Source of the DNA: Lachnospiraceae bacterium | Lineage (GTDB): Bacteria > Bacillota > Clostridia > Lachnospirales > Lachnospiraceae | Assembly (NCBI GenBank): GCA_017552715.1 | Contig: JAFZOW010000006.1 | Span: 34,887 to 98,886, forward strand | Direction of reading: 5' to 3' | DNA length: 64,000 nt | Shown here: positions 34,751 through 43,275 of the stretch, piece by piece | Position numbering within the stretch: position 1 is the first letter of the stretch | Layout: each line of letters starts with the position of its first letter | Made by a program: the position numbers and the translations under genes | Notes under the pieces: generated by a model | Told to the model about the DNA's origin: nothing | Databases searched by the model: none | Seen by the model: only the letters and a program-made list of their open reading frames with translations

Positions 34751-36901
34751 ATGGATAACTGTAAGGAGACCCGTGCTGCGGAGCCTAAGACAAATCGATA
34801 TCTGAGATGCCAGCTGCTTTTTTTTGCTGTCTGCGTGGCACTTAATTTTGTGTTTCCCCGCGCCGCCGGTGCACTCGGCCTGCCCCTTTATCTGGATAAT
34901 GTGGGTACCATCTCCGCGGCGGTGCTGGGAGGCTATCTTCCCGGTATCATTGTGGGTTATCTCAATAACATAATCAATATGCAGGGTAATCCCGGCAATG
35001 CCTATTATGTGGTGCTGTCCACCATGATCGCGGCCTGCGCCACCTGGCTCGGAAGGAAGGGCTTCTTTAAGAATTTCGGGAAAGCACTGCTCACCATACC
35101 CCTCTTTGCGTTCATCGGCGGAGTGCTGGGTTCGATCCTCACTTATCTCTTATACGGTTTCGGCATGGGGGAGGGGATAAGCGCTCCCTTTGCCAAAGCA
35201 CTGCTGGAAAGCGGAAAGCTTTCCGTTTTCTGGGCCCAGATGGCTTCGGATGTGGTGATCGATCTGATCGATAAGGCCATCACGGTGGTACTGGCTTATC
35301 TGGTGATCCGTCTGATCCCTGCGGACAGAAGGTCTCTGCTCTGGCTTACGGGCTGGCGTCAGGCTCCCCTTTCCCCGGATGCCCTCCTGGATGCGCGGAA
35401 GGATGTGACCCGTTCCTTTTCCCTCCGGGGCAAGATCATCACCATCATCTCCGTGATCATGATCTGCGTTGCCGTAGTCACCACCTTCATCAGCTATCTG
35501 CTCTTCCAGAGTTTTGCCATTAAACAGTATACCTACAGCTGCAGCAGCGCTGCCAGGCTTGCCGCGGATCTTATCGATCCGGAACGGGTCGGGGATTATC
35601 CGAAGATGGGGGATGCGGATCCGGAATACCGTGCTCTGGAGGAGAAGCTGGAGCAGATACGGAAGGGAAATGCCGATATCGAATATATCTACGTATACCG
35701 CTTCCTGGAGGACGGAGTGGAGGTGATCTTCGACCTGGATACGCCGGAAGTGCGCGGAGAGGATCCGGGAGATATCATTGAACTGGAGTATTATCTGGAA
35801 CCCTATAAGGAACAGCTGCTTAAGGGAGAGGAGATCGAGCCCATACTGGATAATACCATGTACGGACGGCTGCTGACGGTCTTTGTACCTGTCCGGGACA
35901 GCAGCGGGAACTGCCTCTGTTACGCCGCGGCGGATATCAAGGTGGAGGATATTCAGATGTCCACCCTGAATTATATGACCAAGGTGTTTTCCCTCTTCAT
36001 CGGTTTTTATATCTTTATCCTGACGCTCTGCATCTGGCTGGTGGATTATCATCTGATCTTCCCCATCACCGCCATGACCATATCGGCCAGAAAGTTTGCA
36101 TACGACAGTGAGGAAGCGCTGGAGATCAGTGTGGACCGGCTGCAGCATCTGGATATCTCCACGGGAGACGAGATCGAGAACCTTTACGAATCCCTTTCCA
36201 AGACCATTGCCGAAACCGTGGGCTACCTGGAAGATGTGGAGGCCAAGGGCGAAGAGATCGCCCATATGCAGAACGGCCTGATCTATGTACTGGCGGATAT
36301 GGTGGAAAGCCGGGACAAGAATACGGGAGACCATGTGCGCAAGACGGCCGCTTATGTCCGTCTGATCATGAAAAAGATGAAGGAAAAGGGTGTGTATGCC
36401 GATGCACTTACGGACGCATACATGGAGGACGTGGCCAATTCCGCCCCGTTGCATGACGTGGGGAAGATCATGGTCTCGGATATCATCTTAAACAAGCCGG
36501 GCAGGCTTACGGATGAGGAATTTGCGCTGATGAAGGGCCATACCACCGCCGGCAGACGTGTCATCGAGAGTGCCATGTCTCTGGTCTCCGACAGCGGATA
36601 CCTGCAGGAAGCAAAGAACCTGGCTACCTACCACCACGAACGCTGGGACGGAAAGGGTTATCCTTCCGGCAAAGCGGGGGAAGATATTCCTCTTTCGGCA
36701 CGTATCATGGCAGTGGCGGATGTTTTTGATGCGCTGGTATCCAAACGCAGTTACAAGGAGCCTTTCCCTTTTGAGAAGGCCATGTCCATCATAGAGGAAG
36801 GTGCCGGGACCCAGTTCGATCCGCAGATCGCGATGCTTTTTGTGGAAGCGGCGGATGAGGTGCGGGAAGTGACCCGGGCCCATGAGTCGATACCGGCATA
36901 G
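34751..36901 (+). CDS. Membrane HD-GYP phosphodiesterase, paralogue 1
   Basis: ATG 34751 follows a run of six G. The N-terminal ~200 residues form a multi-helix membrane module with GLPLYLDNVGTISAAVLGGYLPGIIVGYLNN, similar in pattern to ECF S-component or MASE-like sensors. Next come a membrane helix (~227-251), an extracellular Cache-like domain, another helix (~402-424) and a linker. A complete HD-GYP domain ends the protein, with LHDVGK near residue 567, HHERWDGKGYP near 630 and MAVADVFDALVSKRSYK. It should hydrolyse c-di-GMP in response to an external or membrane signal. The same architecture recurs at 39655-41790. It is followed by fbp after 25 bp. Confidence 0.92.
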   Translation: MDNCKETRAAEPKTNRYLRCQLLFFAVCVALNFVFPRAAGALGLPLYLDNVGTISAAVLGGYLPGIIVGYLNNIINMQGNPGNAYYVVLSTMIAACATWLGRKGFFKNFGKALLTIPLFAFIGGVLGSILTYLLYGFGMGEGISAPFAKALLESGKLSVFWAQMASDVVIDLIDKAITVVLAYLVIRLIPADRRSLLWLTGWRQAPLSPDALLDARKDVTRSFSLRGKIITIISVIMICVAVVTTFISYLLFQSFAIKQYTYSCSSAARLAADLIDPERVGDYPKMGDADPEYRALEEKLEQIRKGNADIEYIYVYRFLEDGVEVIFDLDTPEVRGEDPGDIIELEYYLEPYKEQLLKGEEIEPILDNTMYGRLLTVFVPVRDSSGNCLCYAAADIKVEDIQMSTLNYMTKVFSLFIGFYIFILTLCIWLVDYHLIFPITAMTISARKFAYDSEEALEISVDRLQHLDISTGDEIENLYESLSKTIAETVGYLEDVEAKGEEIAHMQNGLIYVLADMVESRDKNTGDHVRKTAAYVRLIMKKMKEKGVYADALTDAYMEDVANSAPLHDVGKIMVSDIILNKPGRLTDEEFALMKGHTTAGRRVIESAMSLVSDSGYLQEAKNLATYHHERWDGKGYPSGKAGEDIPLSARIMAVADVFDALVSKRSYKEPFPFEKAMSIIEEGAGTQFDPQIAMLFVEAADEVREVTRAHESIPA

Positions 36902-36926
36902 ACATCAAAGAAGAACGGAGAGTAGT

Positions 36927-38882
36927 ATGCCGCAGGATCCAAAGATACTGAAACTTCTGTCCAGACAATATCCGACCATAGCCGCAGCTTCCACGGAGAT
37001 CGTCAATCTCCAGTCGATCCTTAACCTGCCGGCTGCCACAGAACATTATATCTCGGACATTCACGGTGAATATGAACAGTTCAACCATGTGCTGCGAAAC
37101 GGCTCGGGAGCCATACGCCGCAAGATCGATGAGGGCTTCGGCAATACCCTGACCCAGAAAGACAAGCGGGAGCTGGCGGCCCTGATCTATTATCCCGAGG
37201 AGCGGCTGTCTCTTGTGGTGGAGGAGGAAGAGAACCTGGACGACTGGTACCGCATCATGCTCCACCGGCTGGTGCAGGTGACGAAACGTGCCGCCTCCAA
37301 GTATACCCGCTCCAAGGTGAGAAAAGCTCTTCCGGCCGACTTTGCCTACGTGATCGAGGAACTGATCACCGAAAAGGAAGAGATCGAGGATAAGGAACGC
37401 TATTACAACGAGATCATCCACACCATCATACGTATCGGCCGCGCCGGGGAGTTCATCATCGCCCTTTCCGTTCTGATCCGGCGGCTGGTGGTGGATCAGC
37501 TGCACATCGTGGGCGATATCTACGACCGGGGTCCCGGTCCCCATATCATCATGGACACCCTGATGGATTACCATTCCGTGGATATACAGTGGGGAAATCA
37601 TGATATAAGCTGGATCGGTGCCGCGGCAGGTTCGGCGGTATGTATCGCCACGGTACTTCGCATCTCTGCCCGTTACGGGAATCTGGATATACTGGAGGAG
37701 GGCTACGGCATCAATCTGGTGCCGCTGGCAAAGTTTGCCCTGGAAGTATACGGGGATGACCCCTGCGAGCTTTTCTCCATACGCTGCGGTGAAGGTTATG
37801 ACACCCGGGATATGGCCCTGGATATGAAGATGCACAAAGCGGTCACCATCCTGCAGCTTAAGCTGGAGGGGCAGCTGATACGGCGCTGTCCCTGCTTCGG
37901 CATGGAAAACCGTCTGGTACTGGACAAGATCGACCGCGAAAAGGGAACGGTGACGCTGGAGGGAAAGACCTATCCCCTCCGGGATCTGAACTTCCCCACC
38001 ATCGATCCGGCGGATCCCTACGATCTTTCCGCTGAGGAGTACGTGGTGATCGGGAAGCTGAAGCAGGCTTTTCTCCACAGCGAAAAGCTGCAGAAGCATG
38101 TACGCTTCCTCCTGAGCAAGGGAGGGCTGTATAAGGTGCATAACGGAAACCTGCTCTATCACGGCTGCGTTCCCATGGAGGCGGACGGAAGCTTCAAGCG
38201 GGTGGACCTTTTCGGGAAAGAGTATTCGGGCCGGGCCCTTTATGATGCCCTGGAAGCCTATGTAAGGAAAGGCTATTATGCAACGGAGGACAGAGAAGAG
38301 CGTCGCCGGGGACAGGACATCATGTGGTATATCTGGGCCGGACCGGGCTCTCCCGTCTTCGGTAAGGACAGGATGGCGACTTTCGAGTCCTATTTCATCG
38401 AGGATCCCGCTGCGGCCACCGAGGAGAAGAACTGTTATTACCGCCTGTACGAGCAGGAGGAGGTGCTGGACCGCATCCTTTCGGAGTTCGGCCTGACGGA
38501 AGAGGGCGCCCATATCATCAACGGTCATGTGCCCGTTCAGGTAAAGAAGGGAGATACTCCCCTGAAATGCGGAGGAAAGCTCCTGGTCATCGACGGCGGC
38601 TTTTCCAGGGCCTATCAGTCCAAGACGGGGATCGCCGGCTACACGCTGATCGTTAATTCCCACGGGATGTACCTTATGGCCCATGAGCCCTTTGAATCCA
38701 AGGAGGCTTCCGTGTTGAAGGGTTCGGATATCGTATCCGATTCCATCCCCGTGGAGCAGTATGCGAGACGTCATTTTGTGGCGGATACCGATATAGGTGC
38801 TCAGCTTAAGGAGAGCATAGCCGATCTGGAGGCGCTGCTGGAAGCCTACAGGGACGGCGAGCTGAAGGAGAAAGGAGAATAA
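36927..38882 (+). CDS. fbp: Fructose-1,6-bisphosphatase class III
   Basis: Firmicutes-type FBPase (calcineurin-like metallophosphatase), converting fructose 1,6-bisphosphate to fructose 6-phosphate in gluconeogenesis. Full length (651) with HYISDIHGEYEQF, VGDIYDRGPGPH, QWGNHDISWIGAAAG, INGHVPV and DGGFSRAYQ as metal-site motifs. The start ATG 36927 has CGGAGAG upstream. It abuts the PHP gene (ATG directly after its TAA) and is boxed in by the two HD-GYP paralogues, suggesting one transcript linking sugar-phosphate flow and c-di-GMP turnover, by inference. Confidence 0.97.
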   Translation: MPQDPKILKLLSRQYPTIAAASTEIVNLQSILNLPAATEHYISDIHGEYEQFNHVLRNGSGAIRRKIDEGFGNTLTQKDKRELAALIYYPEERLSLVVEEEENLDDWYRIMLHRLVQVTKRAASKYTRSKVRKALPADFAYVIEELITEKEEIEDKERYYNEIIHTIIRIGRAGEFIIALSVLIRRLVVDQLHIVGDIYDRGPGPHIIMDTLMDYHSVDIQWGNHDISWIGAAAGSAVCIATVLRISARYGNLDILEEGYGINLVPLAKFALEVYGDDPCELFSIRCGEGYDTRDMALDMKMHKAVTILQLKLEGQLIRRCPCFGMENRLVLDKIDREKGTVTLEGKTYPLRDLNFPTIDPADPYDLSAEEYVVIGKLKQAFLHSEKLQKHVRFLLSKGGLYKVHNGNLLYHGCVPMEADGSFKRVDLFGKEYSGRALYDALEAYVRKGYYATEDREERRRGQDIMWYIWAGPGSPVFGKDRMATFESYFIEDPAAATEEKNCYYRLYEQEEVLDRILSEFGLTEEGAHIINGHVPVQVKKGDTPLKCGGKLLVIDGGFSRAYQSKTGIAGYTLIVNSHGMYLMAHEPFESKEASVLKGSDIVSDSIPVEQYARRHFVADTDIGAQLKESIADLEALLEAYRDGELKEKGE

Positions 38883-39638
38883 ATGGCAGTACTGCTTGAA
38901 ACACATCTGCATACCGTACAGGCCAGCCGCTGCGGCCGTACGCCCGGGCGGGAATACCCGGCTTATCTGAAGGAGCGGGGCTATCAGGGGCTGATCGTGA
39001 CGGATCATTTTTTTAACGGCAACAGTGCCGTGCCAAGGGAGCTGCCCTGGAAGGAGAGGGTGGCACTTTACGCCTCCGGTTACGAGGATGCACTGGAGGG
39101 AGCGAAGGAGACGGATTTTAAAGTCTTTTTCGGGATCGAATATAATTTTGAAGGGGATGAATACCTGATCTACGGCCCGGATGTAAAATGGCTCTCGGAG
39201 CAGGATGATATACTCTCCTTATCGAGGAAGGAAGTGTATGAGCGGGTGCATGAGGCCGGCGGTATCATGGTACATGCCCATCCCTACAGGGAAAGGGGAT
39301 ATCTGAACACCATCCACCTTACGCCTTCCGTCTGCGACGGGATAGAGATCTACAATGCGTTTAATGACGATAACATGAATGCCCTGAGCTATGAGTACGC
39401 TCAGGAACTGAAGCTTCCCATGTCCTCCGGCTCGGACATCCATTCCTTCTATGACGGCCCCAGGGGCGCCGTACAGCTGCCGGAGATGCCCGTAAGCATG
39501 CTGGAATATGCAGAGGCCTTTCTGCGGGGGGAAGCTGTACCCATGATAGTGACGGAAGAGGGCGCTCGCAGGGTCACGGAAGTGGAAAGCCTGACAAAAC
39601 CCGTTCACGGGGCAACGCTTCCCATCATCAGACACTGA
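38883..39638 (+). CDS. PHP-domain metal-dependent hydrolase
   Basis: The 251-residue PHP protein has LETHLHTVQASRCG (first metal His pair), LIVTDHFFNGN, FGIEYNF (Glu ligand), MVHAHPYRERG and SGSDIHSF, a complete PHP metal-binding set. Relatives include histidinol-phosphate phosphatase-like and nucleotide 3',5'-bisphosphate phosphatases; the substrate here is unknown. AAAGGAG overlaps the fbp stop region, so translation follows fbp directly. Confidence 0.9.
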   Translation: MAVLLETHLHTVQASRCGRTPGREYPAYLKERGYQGLIVTDHFFNGNSAVPRELPWKERVALYASGYEDALEGAKETDFKVFFGIEYNFEGDEYLIYGPDVKWLSEQDDILSLSRKEVYERVHEAGGIMVHAHPYRERGYLNTIHLTPSVCDGIEIYNAFNDDNMNALSYEYAQELKLPMSSGSDIHSFYDGPRGAVQLPEMPVSMLEYAEAFLRGEAVPMIVTEEGARRVTEVESLTKPVHGATLPIIRH

Positions 39639-39654
39639 AACGGAAAAGGGATCC

Positions 39655-41790
39655 ATGAACAAAAGCAGGATTGCGGAGATCCTCAGGAAAAAACAGAATA
39701 TCGCAGCATTGTTCATATGCGCCGCGGGAGTCGGGCTTAATCTTCTGCTGGGCTACATCGTAGGCATATTGGGGCTGCCCCTGTATCTGGATACGGTGGG
39801 AACGGTGGCCGTAGCCGTGATGGGCGGTTATCTTCCCGGAGTGGCTGTCGGCTTTATCACCAATATCATCAAAAGTATTTCCGACCCTTCGTCCCTGTAT
39901 TACGGAGTGCTCAATGTGCTGATCGCGGTGGCCGCTACCTGGCTGTCCCGCCGCGGCTGGTTCAGGAGATGGTATGGGGCGGTGGGAGCGATCCTTGTGT
40001 TTACTCTGATCGGCGGAGGAATGGGGGCTCTGATCCCCTGGTTCATGGAAGGCCTGTCCTTTGACAGCGAATCCCTGAGCGGCCTGCTGTATCAGACGGG
40101 ATATTTCAACCTTGCCACTTCACATCTTGCATCCAGCCTTCTCATGGATCTGCCGGATAAGGCGGCTACAGTCTTTCTGGTGCTCATCATCCTGCGTCTG
40201 ATCCCCGGCGATTATTACTTTCTGGCTTCCTTCAATCACTGGATGCAGAAGCCGTCCAAAGAGGATATGGTGGGCGGAGTGGCCGGTACGGAGGTGCGTC
40301 GCATTTCCCTGCATGCCAAAACCCTGCTGGTGCTGATGCTTGCCCTTACCACGGTAGCCGTGGCCGGGATCTTTGTCAGCGTACGGGTTTATCACAGGGC
40401 GATCGTAAATGAGCACCTTAAGCTGGCAAAGGGGATCATCAGACTTGCCGCCCGTGAGATCGATCCGGAGCGGGTGGATGAATATCTGGAAAAAGGGGAG
40501 AAGGCAGAGGGCTACAGCGAGACCAAAGCCGGGCTGGCGGATGTCCTGTTCAGTTCCGAAGAGATCGCCTATCTCTATGTCTACCGTATGGAGGAAGACG
40601 GCTTTCATGTGGTCTTTGATATCGATACCGAGGATACGCCTGCGGATGAGACCGGGAGTGTCATTCCCTATGATGAAACCTTTATCCCTTATATCCCTCA
40701 GCTGCTTGCCGGGGAGGAGGTGGAACCCATCATCACGGATGATGAGTACGGTTTCCTGCTTACGGCTGCCGGACCCGTATATGATGCATCGGGAAAATGT
40801 GTGTGTTATATCATTGCCGATGTGGATATGGAGGAGCTGACCGCAAATGAACGAAGTTTCCTTATGGAGATGATCACGGTATTTCTGGGCTTCTTCATCC
40901 TGCTCTGTGCTTTTGTGATCTGGCTCATCGACTATCATATCGTCTTTCCCGTGCGGGCTATTACCAACTATGTGGATGAATTTTCCTATACCGGGGAGCA
41001 GCAGAGCCAGCTGGATGAATATGTCAGAAAACTCCGGGATCTGGATATCCATACCGGGGATGAGGTAGAGAGGCTCTTCCGCTCCATCTGCCGTATGACC
41101 TTAAGCCAGGCTGAGCAGACCCGGAGCATAAGACAGCTTTCCGAATCCACGGCGCAGATGCAGGAAGGTCTGATCATCACCATGGCGGACATGGTGGAAA
41201 ACAGGGACTCCGATACGGGCGCCCATATCCAGAAGAACGCCGCTTATGTGAGGATCATTGCGGAAGGTCTGATGAAAAAAGAGTATTATGCGGAAAAACT
41301 CACGCCCCAGTTTATCTCGGATGTGGTGCGTTCCGCCCCTCTGCATGATGTGGGCAAGATCAATATCTCGGACAGGATCCTGAACAAACCGGGCAAGCTT
41401 ACGGACGAAGAATATGCGGTCATGAAGAACCACACCACCATAGGCAAACAGATCATGGAGCATGCCATCAGCACGGTCCGGGGCGAAAGCTATCTGAAGG
41501 AAGCCAGGAATATGGCCGGATATCATCATGAACGCTGGGACGGGAAGGGATATCCGGAGGGCCTTCACGGGGAGGTGATCCCGCTGTCGGCCCGGATCAT
41601 GGCGGTAGCGGATGTATTTGATGCCCTGACATCAGCCAGAGTATACAAGCCCGCCTTTCCCTTGGAAAAGGCGCTGGCCATCATAGAAGAAGGGGCGGGA
41701 ACGCAGTTCGATCCGAAATGTGTGGAAGTGTTCATGGAAGCCCTTACGGAAGTGAAGATCGTTCTGAAGAAGTATAATCAGGATGTGTGA
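39655..41790 (+). CDS. Membrane HD-GYP phosphodiesterase, paralogue 2
   Basis: The architecture matches paralogue 1 at 34751: N-terminal helices with GLPLYLDTVGTVAVAVMGGYLPGVAVGF, a helix near residue 225, an extracellular Cache-like sensor, a helix near 410, then HD-GYP. LHDVGK lies near residue 562, HHERWDGKGYP near 630, with MAVADVFDALTSARVYK. All HD-GYP residues are intact, so it should degrade c-di-GMP. The sensor parts differ more than the catalytic parts, as expected for duplicated sensors of different ligands. It lies 16 bp after the PHP gene and 18 bp before the degenerate kinase. Confidence 0.92.
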   Translation: MNKSRIAEILRKKQNIAALFICAAGVGLNLLLGYIVGILGLPLYLDTVGTVAVAVMGGYLPGVAVGFITNIIKSISDPSSLYYGVLNVLIAVAATWLSRRGWFRRWYGAVGAILVFTLIGGGMGALIPWFMEGLSFDSESLSGLLYQTGYFNLATSHLASSLLMDLPDKAATVFLVLIILRLIPGDYYFLASFNHWMQKPSKEDMVGGVAGTEVRRISLHAKTLLVLMLALTTVAVAGIFVSVRVYHRAIVNEHLKLAKGIIRLAAREIDPERVDEYLEKGEKAEGYSETKAGLADVLFSSEEIAYLYVYRMEEDGFHVVFDIDTEDTPADETGSVIPYDETFIPYIPQLLAGEEVEPIITDDEYGFLLTAAGPVYDASGKCVCYIIADVDMEELTANERSFLMEMITVFLGFFILLCAFVIWLIDYHIVFPVRAITNYVDEFSYTGEQQSQLDEYVRKLRDLDIHTGDEVERLFRSICRMTLSQAEQTRSIRQLSESTAQMQEGLIITMADMVENRDSDTGAHIQKNAAYVRIIAEGLMKKEYYAEKLTPQFISDVVRSAPLHDVGKINISDRILNKPGKLTDEEYAVMKNHTTIGKQIMEHAISTVRGESYLKEARNMAGYHHERWDGKGYPEGLHGEVIPLSARIMAVADVFDALTSARVYKPAFPLEKALAIIEEGAGTQFDPKCVEVFMEALTEVKIVLKKYNQDV

Positions 41791-41808
41791 CGGAGGAAGA
41801 ACGACCGG

Positions 41809-43275
41809 ATGAAAAAGCGGCGCGGTAAGATCGCTGAAAAGATAATAAGCCTGTGCAGCCTGATGCCGAGCATTTTCTTTTTCTTAAGTATGACGGTACG
41901 GGCGGAAGGAGAAGTGCAGGGGGATACGGATGAGCCGAAGAAGCTGCTGATACGTTTCGGACTTTCGATGCTGCTGGTGCTGATCGGAGCCCTTCTGGCG
42001 TGGTGCGTCTCGGCGAGGCAGTCGGTACGAAAGCAGCAGGAAGAGATCCACAAGTCCAGGGAAGAGCTTAAGCTGGCAGACAACGCCAGAGCCCGCTTTC
42101 TGGCCAATATCTCTCAGGAACTCATAAGTCCCCTCAATACCATAATGGGAATGGATGAGATGATACTGCGGGAGGATACCGCGGATGTGCCCAAGCCCTA
42201 TGCCGATGCCGTAACGGCTTATGCCAGAGATATACGCAAAGCCTCGGAATCGCTGCTGACACTGGTGGGGAACCTTCTGGAACTTTCCGGTATCGAATCG
42301 GAGGGGATGAAGCTTAACGAAGGGGAATATGATCTGTACGGATTGCTCCGTCCCCTGATCGGGACCATGAGAATGCGCTGCGGGGAAAAAGGGATAGAGT
42401 TTAAGCTTGATGTGGATGAGCTTATCCCGAAGCGTCTTTACGGGGATGTGACCAAGATCCGGCAGATCCTCTTACATCTACTCATCAATTCCGTGAAGTA
42501 TACCGATATGGGGAGCATTTCTCTTAAGCTGTCTATGGAAGAGCGGAAGGATATGCAATGCGAGCTCCTTTTCCGTATCTCGGATACGGGGATGGGCTTA
42601 AAGCAGCTGAACCTGGAAAGGATACGTTCTATCCTGGAGGATGCGGATGCAGCGATGGCCAGTCACGTCTATGCGGCTGCTGCAGGACTGGGGATCTCGG
42701 CCCGTTATGCATCCCTTATGGAGGGGAAGCTGATATGCGAAAGTGAATACGGTGAAGGGACCGAATTCTCATTCATCCTGCCCCAGAGGATCATTGATGC
42801 AACGCCCGTCGGTACTTTCGCCCTTGAGGAGGACAACGGAGAACGCTCTTCCTTTGTCCCGGCTTTTGTCGCGCCGGACGGAGAGGTGCTGGTGGCGGAT
42901 GATGATCCGGCCAATCTGAATGTTGTGCGGGGGCTTTTAAAAGCCACGGGAGTATTCCTCACTACGGCCTCCACCGGCGAGGAGTGCCTGGAAAGGATAC
43001 GGGATGCCCACTATCATGTGGTCTTTCTCGGTCATCTGACTTCAGGGATGGACGGCTGGGAAACCCTCCGCAGGATACGCGAGATCGATGAGAAGCTGCC
43101 GGTCTATGCCATGAGCACCAACAGCTCTGTCGGCGAAGAGTATTATCGTTCCCGGGGCTTTACCGGATCCCTTCGCAATCCGGTAGACGGTGCCGCTCTG
43201 GAGCGTGCGATCATGCGGCATCTTCCGGAAAAAATGATGGAGATACATAAGGGAGAAGAAAAGACGGATGTTTGA
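41809..43275 (+). CDS. Degenerate hybrid histidine kinase (pseudokinase with pseudo-receiver)
   Basis: Two N-terminal hydrophobic segments (about 10-32 and 46-66) precede a HisKA-like helix with ARFLANISQELISPLN, where the phospho-acceptor His is Gln-103. A HATPase region follows with an N-box Asn (INSVKYT), DTGMG and GLGISARYASL, so ATP binding may persist. The C-terminal receiver keeps ADDD (364-366) but has Gly-408 in FLGHLTSGMDG where the phospho-Asp belongs, and Asn-457 in LRNPVD in place of the conserved Lys. Phosphorelay chemistry therefore appears lost at both ends while the folds are retained, suggesting selection for a non-catalytic role. It overlaps the next gene by 8 bases. GGAGGAAG precedes the ATG. 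Confidence 0.88.
   Translation: MKKRRGKIAEKIISLCSLMPSIFFFLSMTVRAEGEVQGDTDEPKKLLIRFGLSMLLVLIGALLAWCVSARQSVRKQQEEIHKSREELKLADNARARFLANISQELISPLNTIMGMDEMILREDTADVPKPYADAVTAYARDIRKASESLLTLVGNLLELSGIESEGMKLNEGEYDLYGLLRPLIGTMRMRCGEKGIEFKLDVDELIPKRLYGDVTKIRQILLHLLINSVKYTDMGSISLKLSMEERKDMQCELLFRISDTGMGLKQLNLERIRSILEDADAAMASHVYAAAAGLGISARYASLMEGKLICESEYGEGTEFSFILPQRIIDATPVGTFALEEDNGERSSFVPAFVAPDGEVLVADDDPANLNVVRGLLKATGVFLTTASTGEECLERIRDAHYHVVFLGHLTSGMDGWETLRRIREIDEKLPVYAMSTNSSVGEEYYRSRGFTGSLRNPVDGAALERAIMRHLPEKMMEIHKGEEKTDV

Noticed and set aside
36789-39008. Long minus-strand open frame opposite fbp
   Set aside because: Shadow of the fbp codon pattern; no family similarity and no plausible promoter or start.
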